From CAYTTR01 sp964440805 (GTDB lineage Bacteria > Acidobacteriota > Aminicenantia > Aminicenantales > Aminicenantaceae): a DNA stretch of 64,000 nt. Position 1 is the first letter of the stretch, and each line of letters starts with the position of its first letter. Below the pieces are notes generated by a model, which did no database searches, had not been told where the DNA came from, and saw only the letters and a list, made by a program, of their open reading frames with translations. Below are positions 53,793 through 61,505 of the stretch, one piece after another. Location of the stretch: the NCBI GenBank assembly GCA_964440805.1, contig CAYTTR010000002.1, forward strand, positions 58,181 to 122,180. The letters are read 5' to 3'. The position numbers were made by a program, and so were the translations under genes.

Positions 53793-54797
53793 ATGAAAAC
53801 AAACTCCTTTGAGAAAACTTTTACCAGCCGGGGAAAAAAATTTCTGTTCCGGGTAGAGAACTCAGACAAGGCCCGGGATTATGCCAAATACGAAAAGCTC
53901 CGTTTAGCTGTCTGGGGAGAAGAAAGAGACCATCTCAGCGGTCTGCGCAACATGTGCGGAGAGAACTATTTTTCTGAAGGAAGCTCTCTTTTTATCGGCA
54001 TTTTTACCGAAGATGGAACCGGCAGCTTTCCTTTGGATGAGAAGCATTTGGTGGGATTTTCCTACGGATACATTGGTGTCTTGAACAAAGAACTGGGTTT
54101 TCGCTCTCCGTCCAACCTCCGCTTTTATTCCCAGTACGCCGCAGTCAGAAAGGACATGAGAAACTATGGCCTGGGCCTTGAGCTCAAAAAATTCCAGAGG
54201 GAAACGCTTCTTAAGATTTATGGAGTTTCATGGATTACCTGTACTTATGATCCTCTGACCGCAGTTAATGCTTACCGGAATATCCATGTTTTCGGTATGG
54301 AGGTTATGGAATACCGGAAAGGATTTTACGGAGATTTTGGAGGCTATTTAAACAGGGAAGACATTCCTTTGGACAGGTTCTATATCCGCTGGAATCTCCG
54401 CCGAGATTTCAAGAGACAGAAATTGAACCTGGATAGTTTTCTAAGCAGAGGTTGTCTTATCAATCCTTCCTTTGAGAAAAAAGTGGAAGGAAAAAGCGGT
54501 AATTTAACCCTGCCGGTTGTAAAAGAATACTGCCAGAAAAATGTGGATGATTGGGCTCTGGTTGAAATTCCCTCTGATTTTTACAAGATGCTGCGAGAGA
54601 CCGATGTGGAAGATGAAGAGGTTAAAAAAATCCCCCTTTGTTGGAGAATGGTGACGAGGGAAGCATTCCAGAGGCTGTTCAGAGATGGATTCAAGGTTAT
54701 TGATTTTATTAAGGAAACAGGAAGCCGGAGAAGAACTTTTTATGTCCTTAAGAAAGCCAAAAAAAAAAAGATTGACTTATTTTTTCAGATAACTTAG
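53793..54797 (+). CDS. GNAT-superfamily acetyltransferase-like protein (COG3375 type)
   Basis: 334 residues. The first 190 form a GNAT-like fold: 'KYEKLRLAVWGEERDHLSGL', 'HLVGFSYGYIGVL', the acyl-CoA loop region 'NYGLGLELKKFQRETLL' and 'WITCTYDPLTAVNAYRNI', as in COG3375. The rest (about 240-334) is a second domain that ends basic (KKAKKKKIDL). Acceptor unknown. The 3' end overlaps the converging TPR gene by 21 bases. The ribosome site is weak. Confidence 0.7.
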   Translation: MKTNSFEKTFTSRGKKFLFRVENSDKARDYAKYEKLRLAVWGEERDHLSGLRNMCGENYFSEGSSLFIGIFTEDGTGSFPLDEKHLVGFSYGYIGVLNKELGFRSPSNLRFYSQYAAVRKDMRNYGLGLELKKFQRETLLKIYGVSWITCTYDPLTAVNAYRNIHVFGMEVMEYRKGFYGDFGGYLNREDIPLDRFYIRWNLRRDFKRQKLNLDSFLSRGCLINPSFEKKVEGKSGNLTLPVVKEYCQKNVDDWALVEIPSDFYKMLRETDVEDEEVKKIPLCWRMVTREAFQRLFRDGFKVIDFIKETGSRRRTFYVLKKAKKKKIDLFFQIT

Positions 54798-55691
54798 AAG
54801 CTGTTGGGCTGTCTCGCTTTTTGGATCATCTGGGGCCAGCTCAAGGAATTTTTCCAGACTCTGGATGGCTTCCTCGACTTTATTCTGACCGATATAAAGG
54901 GTGCCCATCTGATAGTAGGCATCGGCGTAGTCATCTTTTAAGGCGGCTGTTTTTTGAAAGGCCTCCAGGGCAGTGAAAGTCTCTCCCAGGTTGGCCAGGA
55001 CTACTCCGTAGTTATAGAAAATATCGGGATCTTCAGTATTCTTCTCTACGGCTTTCTTATAACATTCTTTAGCTTCCCGGTAATTACCCAGCTTGGCCAA
55101 TGCTTCTCCTGCTTCTTTGTTGGCAGCATAGCTTTCCGGATTTAACTCAACTGATTTCTGGAAAGCTTCCAGAGCTTCTGAAGTCTTTCCTGTCTTTTTA
55201 TTAGCAAGACCGAGGTTGAAATAATATCCCCACTGATTATCGTTTAAGGTAATGGCTTCTTCAAAAAACTTAGCTGCCTCCTCGAATTTTTCAGCTGCAT
55301 ATAATTGGTTGCCTTTTAGAAAAAGCTGGTCAGCTTGGGAAAGCATTTTTTCCATAGCTTTTTCTGCTTTTTCCATGTGGATTTCTAAGCGGGTTGACTC
55401 TGCAATAGAAACCTTGATTTCTTTGGAAAGGGGAATATAGCCGTCTTTTTTAAAGCTTACCTGGTAGAATCCGGGCCACATGCCTATCTGAAGAAATTTT
55501 CCCTCTTTATCCGTTTTTTGTTCGAAACGCTGGGTAGCTCGTTCGGTGGAAATTATAGTTACAGTTACTCCTTCCATAACATTTCCTTCTTTATCCTTGA
55601 CCATTCCTTCTATTTTTCCTTGAACCTGAGCCCAGAACGGAAGGCTGAACAGAAGAAAAAGAATGATTACGGTTTTAAATTTTTTAACCAT
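54777..55691 (-). CDS. Secreted TPR protein with carboxypeptidase-regulatory-like domain
   Basis: 304 residues. Signal peptide (5-24), a CarboxypepD_reg-like beta domain (25-105: 'GKIEGMVKDKEGNVMEGVTV', 'KDGYIPLSKEI'), then five TPR units (about 120-300: 'GYYFNLGLANKKTGKTSEAL', 'YYQMGTLYIGQNKVEEAI'). Such proteins act as periplasmic scaffolds. Same strand as the GWxTD gene upstream, separated by a repeat-filled gap of 259 bases. Confidence 0.85.
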   Translation of the reverse strand: MVKKFKTVIILFLLFSLPFWAQVQGKIEGMVKDKEGNVMEGVTVTIISTERATQRFEQKTDKEGKFLQIGMWPGFYQVSFKKDGYIPLSKEIKVSIAESTRLEIHMEKAEKAMEKMLSQADQLFLKGNQLYAAEKFEEAAKFFEEAITLNDNQWGYYFNLGLANKKTGKTSEALEAFQKSVELNPESYAANKEAGEALAKLGNYREAKECYKKAVEKNTEDPDIFYNYGVVLANLGETFTALEAFQKTAALKDDYADAYYQMGTLYIGQNKVEEAIQSLEKFLELAPDDPKSETAQQLLSYLKK

Positions 55692-55724
55692 TTTCTTTCA
55701 CTCCTATGTTTTTAATGCGCTTGG

Positions 55725-55815
55725 TTCGAAAATAAAAAAGAGTCTATTCTGTCTATTCAGTTTAGAAAATCTGTTTTTTAAATTGTTCGAGACGGGCGAG
55801 ACGAGCGGGGAAAGA
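55725..55815. repeat. Quasi-periodic dispersed repeat, copy 2 (diverged)
   Basis: TTCGAAAATAAAAAAGAGTC and TATTCTGTCTATTCAG, then CGAGACGGGCGAGACGAGCG. The order of parts is the same as at 31268-31370. Confidence 0.6.
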
Positions 55816-55840
55816 AACAGCCATCTGAAGAAATTAAAAA

Positions 55841-55915
55841 TCATCATTCTCATCCGTAGCGGAGGGCAAGGCAGCCATGGGAAATTAGCTTGAAAATGCA
55901 TGTCATCACGAAAGT
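55841..55915. repeat. Dispersed core repeat shared with 34441-34520
   Basis: GCCATGGGAAATTAGCTTGA then AAATGC...TCATC...ACGAAA. The copy at 34461 reads GCCATGGGGAATTAGTTTGA then ATATGC...TCATC...ACGAAA. It again lies next to a quasi-periodic tract, as in site B. Confidence 0.6.
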
Positions 55916-55950
55916 TTAAATTTAATTTTATCATAGGCTGAGGAAAGAGC

Positions 55951-58002
55951 TCATCTTTTTTCAAACTTTTTCTCTATCTGTTCTTTAAGCTTTATAATAT
56001 CTGGCTGATCAGGTTGAAGTTCCAGTGATTTTTTGAGATAGAAAAGAGATTTCTCCGGCAGGTTGAGGTTGTAGTAAGCTTCTCCAGCCAGGTTGAGAAG
56101 AGAAACCTCTGTGGCTTTGGCCAGAAGTTGTTCCAAATAATCGGCTGCTTTTTGCCAATCACCAAGGCTTCCGTAAGAAGCAGCAATGACTTTTCCCGCA
56201 TCTCTTTCTCCTGAGTCTTCATATAGAGGAAGAGCGATGGAAAGAGCTTCTTCATATTTATGGAGAGCGAACAGGGTTTGAGCCAGAAGAAGTTTTGCCT
56301 GGATTGAATCCTGGATGGAAAGGAGCTTTTCAAGATTTTTCCGGGCTTCTGAGTAGCTGCCGGAAAGATAATACTGGGAAGCTAAAAGAAAAAGGTCTTC
56401 CGGGCTGGGAAAAGCGGGCCTGATTTTTCCATATACCAGAGGAATAACCGGAAATTCCTGGGTCAAAATGATGAAAGGGGCATTTCTGCTAAGTAAATCA
56501 TTTCCCTGGGGATCCAGTAGAGTCAGGCGAACCTGATAATATCCGGGAGTTAATCCATCGGGCTTAATATCCGCTATATCAACGATGTTATTGTTTGAAA
56601 CAAGAAGCTCATTCAAAGGCTTATTTATCCTGTGGATGGGTGCGTGGTCTTCTGTGGATGAAATTTCCAGTTGCATCTTTAACAGGGCAGGCTTGTCGAC
56701 ACCGGTTATTTGAGTAAAAAGGCCGATTTTTTTTCGGGGAAGGAATTGAGATTGGCAGTTGTGTATGTATTGATTCCCATTAAAGGTGAATGCCTTAAGC
56801 CGGTCTCTCTGGCTTTGTGGGAGAGCCTGTTTTGTCTGGTAAAGAAGAAGCTTTCCCAACCAGGGAGATTCATTTTCCTGCGGAACAGAGATTCTTGTCT
56901 GATAGGAAGTAAAGTCTTGAGCGGTTTTATTTTTAAGAAAAACATAGAACTGGAAATCACCGGGAATAACCGGAAGAACATCCTGGAAAGCAAATAGTTG
57001 CCTTTCGTGTTTTTGAAAACTTTCAGGTGATAGGCTCAAGGGAATTTCCTCTTCCTTTTCCAGGATTTTACGGCCTTCGAGATCTTCCAGCCCGAGGATA
57101 AGCTGGAATGAAGCATAAGGTTTTCCCTGGAAAGAGGAAAAGTTAATTCTGGAAGGTTCCAAAGACCAGTGAAGGTAGTACTGTCCGTTGTTCTGGAATA
57201 TCTTTACATCCACCTGGCTTTCAATGTAATTATGGGTATAGTCAGTTTCAACATAATCCTTGTAGGCCAGAAAAGTCCTGGCATAAGCATCTGAAAATTT
57301 TTTTTCGGCTAAGTTGTAAATATTGGATATCAGAGTGCTTGATGAGAGAGAAGTCAATCCCACCGGTGATTCGCTGGGAAGATAGGATATGGAAGCAGAG
57401 GCTAACTCCCCTGAAATTTCTTTGAGTTTCCGGTAGGCCTGTTGTTTATTAAAGGCACTGCTGGACATAGTAGGAGTCAACAGTTTATCTGGTCCCTCCA
57501 CATAAGGCGAGTAAAGCTTGTATTCTCCCAGTCCTTCAGGCTGGTAAAAGATAAGGTAAAAATAAGAGGGAAGACCATATTTGGCTTCTCCCTTGTAATA
57601 CCACAGTTCAAGGGGCCAGAGGTCAGATTGGGTGGCAAAAATTTGTCTCTCCAAGGGAGGTCCCAGAAGAAGGTAAAAGAATCCCCGTTCGGTGGCCCGT
57701 CCTTTTTTTGAAGTTCCCCGGCCGAAGTGGAAGTCGGCAAAGCGAAGTCTTTCCATGTATTCCTGATAAAATTCGTTTTCCTTTGTATCGGGCAACGGAT
57801 CTCTTCGTGACCAGAAAAGATTTATAAATTTATCTCTCTCTTCCGATGTTTCAAGCTTGAGGAAAACATTTTTTTCTGTTTTGGTAATAATAGGAGTAAC
57901 CATATCCAGCCATTCCTGGTGCCGGGGAAGCAGGGATTCATCAGTAAGGCATAAAACCGGGAAAAGGAATAAAAGACAAGTCAGGGCTATTATTTTCTTC
58001 AT
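55951..58002 (-). CDS. GWxTD domain-containing secreted protein with TPR tail
   Basis: 683 residues. Signal peptide (1-20), then the GWxTD-type domain (about 30-160: 'FINLFWSRRDPLPDTKENEF', 'RADFHFGRGT'-like segment 'LRFADFHFGRG', 'FFYLLLGPPLERQI', 'LWYYKGEAKYGLPSYFYLIF'). A beta-rich middle follows, and TPRs from about 540 to the end. The GWxTD domain is typical of Acidobacteriota and Bacteroidota-like genomes and has no known activity. No signal for enzymatic function. Confidence 0.85.
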   Translation of the reverse strand: MKKIIALTCLLFLFPVLCLTDESLLPRHQEWLDMVTPIITKTEKNVFLKLETSEERDKFINLFWSRRDPLPDTKENEFYQEYMERLRFADFHFGRGTSKKGRATERGFFYLLLGPPLERQIFATQSDLWPLELWYYKGEAKYGLPSYFYLIFYQPEGLGEYKLYSPYVEGPDKLLTPTMSSSAFNKQQAYRKLKEISGELASASISYLPSESPVGLTSLSSSTLISNIYNLAEKKFSDAYARTFLAYKDYVETDYTHNYIESQVDVKIFQNNGQYYLHWSLEPSRINFSSFQGKPYASFQLILGLEDLEGRKILEKEEEIPLSLSPESFQKHERQLFAFQDVLPVIPGDFQFYVFLKNKTAQDFTSYQTRISVPQENESPWLGKLLLYQTKQALPQSQRDRLKAFTFNGNQYIHNCQSQFLPRKKIGLFTQITGVDKPALLKMQLEISSTEDHAPIHRINKPLNELLVSNNNIVDIADIKPDGLTPGYYQVRLTLLDPQGNDLLSRNAPFIILTQEFPVIPLVYGKIRPAFPSPEDLFLLASQYYLSGSYSEARKNLEKLLSIQDSIQAKLLLAQTLFALHKYEEALSIALPLYEDSGERDAGKVIAASYGSLGDWQKAADYLEQLLAKATEVSLLNLAGEAYYNLNLPEKSLFYLKKSLELQPDQPDIIKLKEQIEKKFEKR

Positions 58003-58339
58003 GTTATTATCCAGATTTTAAAAATAGCAGAAGAGAAGAAAAGTTGCAATCGGCTGGAAAAAACCATAAAATTGAATTAATCCAATTAAATGAATTTATT
58101 TTCGCTTTTTTCTCAGTTAAAATAAGAGAAACTCATAATGGCATAAATTTTGCTCTTAAAATTTTATGAAAGAATTACTTCAGGATAAAATATTAAAGAA
58201 AGGAAATTTACTTTTTTGCCGTAAAATTGTATAATTGTAAGAAAATAATTTCATTTAAAGGGAGGTGAGAGAAAAACAAGAATATAAAGAAATGAAATCT
58301 AACTTAAAAAAAATTAAAGATCCAATGAAAGGAGGATCA
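58003..58339 (+). promoter_or_regulatory. AT-rich upstream region and promoter of the TonB-dependent receptor
   Basis: TTTACT at 58207-58212, a 17-base spacer and a perfect TATAAT at 58230-58235. The leader would be about 100 bases. An earlier GGGAGGTG at 58260 is not followed by the best start; the ATG at 58340 has its own AAAGGAGG. The rest of the 337-base gap shows only AT-rich sequence. Confidence 0.6.
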
Positions 58340-61111
58340 ATGAAAGCAAAAATTATTTCTTTGGTTGCAGTACTGCTTCTTGTCGCAGCTCCTCTCGCTT
58401 TTTCGCAGAGTAAGGGAACAGGTGCTGTCGAAGGGGTAATAACAGATGAAGAAGGTGCTCCTCTTCCCGGAGTTACCGTAACTGTTTCCAGTCCCAGCTT
58501 GATGGGGACACGCTCCACAGTAACAGACATAGAGGGAAAATACCGCTTCCCCGCTCTTCCCCCTGGAACCTATTCAGTAAAAGCTGAGCTTCCCGGTTTT
58601 AACACTGTGATTCAGAAAAACGTTAAACTAAGCACTACTGTAAGACTGGCGGTCAATATGACCCTGGTCCCGGCCACCCTGGAAGAAGAAGTAACGGTTT
58701 TAGGAAAAGCTCCCACCATCGATGTCAAGTCAACCGAAACCGCTTCGGTATCCCTAAGCAAAGATATTTTGAAAAATATCCCTTACAGCAATTTCGCCAT
58801 GGACATCGTTAATATGGCCCCTGGAGTTGTTAATAATACGGCTTATGGAGCAAGCGCGGGCACAGGTGTTGCCTATCAAGTAGACGGAGTTGATGTTTCC
58901 GATCCCGGCGGCGGTACTGCCTGGGTATTTGTCGATCCTTATATTATTGAGGAAGCTAAGGTAATGGGAGTGGGGCTTCCGGCAGAATACGGTAACTTCA
59001 CCGGTGTTATTTTCAACCTGGTTACCAGGACCGGCGGCAATGATTTTTCAGGCGACCTGCAGTTCATCATGCAGGGAAGCGGCAAAACCGAGCTGAATGA
59101 AGAAGGTATTCCTGTTTTTGAATCCAATTTCTGGCAGGCCGATAATACCGGAGCCTACATTGACGATTTTCCCGGTCTGACTCCTTCAGGCCTTGAGCTT
59201 TATGACGTAAGCGCCCATTTGGGAGGACCCATTAAGAAAGATAAAATCTGGTTCTTCCTGGGAGGACAATATTACCGGACAATGAGAAAAGTTACCGGAT
59301 TCCCTGAAGATGTCGATTACAAGCAGCCCAGAGGCTTCCTGAAGCTTACTTTTCAGTTAACTCCCCGGACCAATGTCAATGCTTTTCTTGAGTATGATGC
59401 CTATAACGGTATCAACAGGGGAGCCGGTTCCTGGGTATCGCCGGAAGCCACCGTGACCCAGGAGTCACCTGATTACGTGGGAAATATTACCCTTACTCAC
59501 ATTCTCAGCCAGACCACCTTTTTCGATTTCAAAGCTGCTTTTTTTACTGGTTATTACTACCTTGATCCCGAAGTGGGCAAAGACATAAGTGCTCACTACA
59601 GCCTGAATGACAGAATGCGCTACGATAGTGCCGGCTGGTATTACTATGCCGACCGGCAGAGAGTCCAGGCCAACGCCAGCTTGACTCACTATGCTGAGGA
59701 TTTTATTGCCGGTGACCATGACTTCAAGTTCGGAGTAGAATTCGAACGGGGTGAGTCAAGAGACCGCTACGGCTACACCGGTCCTAATCACATGTACTAT
59801 GTTGATTATGTCGGCTGGGGCTATACCGGTCCCTATCTTGCCTACCAGAATGAAGGTTATGACCTTAACCCCACCTACGCCCGGATGGAAGAATTTATCC
59901 AGGATTCCTGGAGGATATCCGATCGGATGAACCTGAATCTCGGTCTCCGGTTGACCCATGTCTGGGGATTTGTCAAAGGCAAAGACGAAGCTGTTTATAA
60001 TAATTTCCGTCTGGCCCCAAGGGTCGGCTTTACTTTTGATCTTCTTGGAGACAGTACAACCGTTCTCAAGGCTCATTACGGCCAGTTCACCGAAGCCATG
60101 CTGGCCTGGTATCATGACCGTCTCCATCCGGCCTCAGCCTACAATGACCTGGTTGGTTATTACTGGGATTTAGGTTCCGATCAGTGGGCTGAATGGTACC
60201 GTATAACCCATGAAGATCTCTATTCCATGGATCCGGATATCAAGCATCCTTACATGGACCAGTTTACAGTAAGCTTGGAAAGAGAACTGTTTACCGATAC
60301 ATCTTTCAGCACCACCTTTATTTACAGAGATTGGAACAATATAATCGGAGTAGTGGATACAGCAGCCATTTGGGAACCGGTTGAAATCTATGTTCCTGAT
60401 TTGGGAAAAACTTTCACTGTTTACGAACAGATCAACCCTTATGATCACAATTATATTATCACCAACCTGAAGGAAGGCGACGAGAGAATCCCCTATGTTG
60501 ATGTCAATCCCTACCGCCAGTACTGGGGACTTCAGTTCACTCTGAACAAGCGCTTCTCCAACGGCTGGCAGCTTCTGGCATCCTACATTTACTCAGAAGC
60601 AACCGGAACTCTGAACAACCAAGGCTCCGACGATATCGGCTGGGGAGGTGATACGGAAAGCCCCAACTTCTGGATTAACGCCGACGGACATTCCACCAAC
60701 GACCCTACCCACCAGTTGAAAATTCAAGGAACAGTGGTTCTTCCTTATGGCATTAATTTAAGCACCTACTTCAAGGCTATAACCGGGAATGCCTGGACCA
60801 CTCGTTACCGGACAGCCAGGCTGGCTCATGGAAGAGTGACCTTCTTCGGTGAACCCCGGGGTTCAAACCATTATCCTATTTCTAAGATTCTTGACCTGAG
60901 ACTGGAAAAAACGTTCACTTTTGCCGAAAAATACCAGGTAGGTTTGATGTTCGATGTCTTTAATGTTCTAAACGACGATACCATCCGGAGCTGGGGAACA
61001 AGAATTGGTTATGACTGGCTTTCGGGAGAGTGGCCTTCAACAGACGGACATGAACTGTACAGAGTTGTTTCTCCAAGACAAGCCCGTCTGGGAATCAGGT
61101 TCACTTTCTAA
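58340..61111 (+). CDS. TonB-dependent receptor with carboxypeptidase-regulatory-like domain
   Basis: 923 residues. Signal peptide (MKAKIISLVAVLLLVAAPLA, 1-23), CarboxypepD_reg domain (about 28-110: 'EGVITDEEGAPLPGVTVTV'), plug domain (about 115-240: 'EEEVTVLGKAPTIDVKSTE', 'AYQVDGVDVSDPGG') and an outer-membrane beta-barrel to the C-terminal aromatic 'ARLGIRFTF'. It belongs to the Acidobacteriota/Oar-like group. It imports a ligand, probably a glycan or peptide, using TonB energy. A strong promoter and a terminator at 61128-61160 make it monocistronic. Confidence 0.92.
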   Translation: MKAKIISLVAVLLLVAAPLAFSQSKGTGAVEGVITDEEGAPLPGVTVTVSSPSLMGTRSTVTDIEGKYRFPALPPGTYSVKAELPGFNTVIQKNVKLSTTVRLAVNMTLVPATLEEEVTVLGKAPTIDVKSTETASVSLSKDILKNIPYSNFAMDIVNMAPGVVNNTAYGASAGTGVAYQVDGVDVSDPGGGTAWVFVDPYIIEEAKVMGVGLPAEYGNFTGVIFNLVTRTGGNDFSGDLQFIMQGSGKTELNEEGIPVFESNFWQADNTGAYIDDFPGLTPSGLELYDVSAHLGGPIKKDKIWFFLGGQYYRTMRKVTGFPEDVDYKQPRGFLKLTFQLTPRTNVNAFLEYDAYNGINRGAGSWVSPEATVTQESPDYVGNITLTHILSQTTFFDFKAAFFTGYYYLDPEVGKDISAHYSLNDRMRYDSAGWYYYADRQRVQANASLTHYAEDFIAGDHDFKFGVEFERGESRDRYGYTGPNHMYYVDYVGWGYTGPYLAYQNEGYDLNPTYARMEEFIQDSWRISDRMNLNLGLRLTHVWGFVKGKDEAVYNNFRLAPRVGFTFDLLGDSTTVLKAHYGQFTEAMLAWYHDRLHPASAYNDLVGYYWDLGSDQWAEWYRITHEDLYSMDPDIKHPYMDQFTVSLERELFTDTSFSTTFIYRDWNNIIGVVDTAAIWEPVEIYVPDLGKTFTVYEQINPYDHNYIITNLKEGDERIPYVDVNPYRQYWGLQFTLNKRFSNGWQLLASYIYSEATGTLNNQGSDDIGWGGDTESPNFWINADGHSTNDPTHQLKIQGTVVLPYGINLSTYFKAITGNAWTTRYRTARLAHGRVTFFGEPRGSNHYPISKILDLRLEKTFTFAEKYQVGLMFDVFNVLNDDTIRSWGTRIGYDWLSGEWPSTDGHELYRVVSPRQARLGIRFTF

Positions 61112-61127
61112 TAGAAGCAGAAACACA

Positions 61128-61160
61128 AAGGCGGCGGGAAACTCTCCCGCCGCCTTTTTT
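61128..61160 (+). terminator. Rho-independent terminator of the TonB receptor gene
   Basis: AAGGCGGCGGGA pairs with TCCCGCCGCCTT around a 4-5 base loop, followed by six T residues. It is the clearest terminator in the window. Confidence 0.92.
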
Positions 61161-61229
61161 ATTTCAGAAAAGAAAAAGCTAATTCTCCATGTCTGTCTTG
61201 CCGCCCACGAACAATGAAAATGCTCATTA

Positions 61230-61324
61230 GTCATTCCTGCGGAAGACTGTGTCTGCGAAAGCAGGTACAGGTTGAGGAATCCAGAATTATTTATACTGGA
61301 TTCCGGGTCAGAGTCCGGAATGAT
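61230..61324. mobile_element. MITE-like palindromic element
   Basis: Terminal TCATTCC (61231-61237) and GGAATGA (61317-61323) are inverted. Inside, GGAATCCAG (61276-61284) pairs with CTGGATTCC (61296-61304), and CTGCGAAAGCAG lies at 61252-61263. The pattern resembles the widespread bacterial palindromic repeat 'TCATTCCTGCGAAAGCAGG' with 'CTGGATTCC'. No transposase gene is present. Confidence 0.6.
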
Positions 61325-61330
61325 AATTCA

Positions 61331-61418
61331 CTTTTCTCGCTCGTCTCGCCCTCTCCAGACCAGACAAGCCAGACAGACAAGATAGACGAGATGGACTATT
61401 TTTTTTGTTATTTTCAAG
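61331..61418. repeat. Quasi-periodic dispersed repeat, copy 3 (inverted)
   Basis: The reverse complement reads CTTGAAAATAACAAA, then ATAGTCCATCTCGTCTATC and a CGAGACGAGCGAGAAAAG end, matching 31268-31370. It begins 6 bases after the MITE-like element. Confidence 0.7.
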
Positions 61419-61505
61419 CTAATTTACATCCTACTTACTCCAGTAATATATTTATGGTAAAATTTGAGTCTAAAGCTTAATAATTTAATATAAAGCGAAA
61501 TTAAA

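Noticed and set aside
61331..61418. CRISPR-like array
   Set aside because: The short repeated words have no constant repeat and spacer lengths, and no cas genes are present.
61214..61480. 88-codon open frame between the TonB receptor and the sulfatase-fold gene
   Set aside because: It runs through the MITE-like element and the quasi-periodic repeat; its peptide is just translated repeat.
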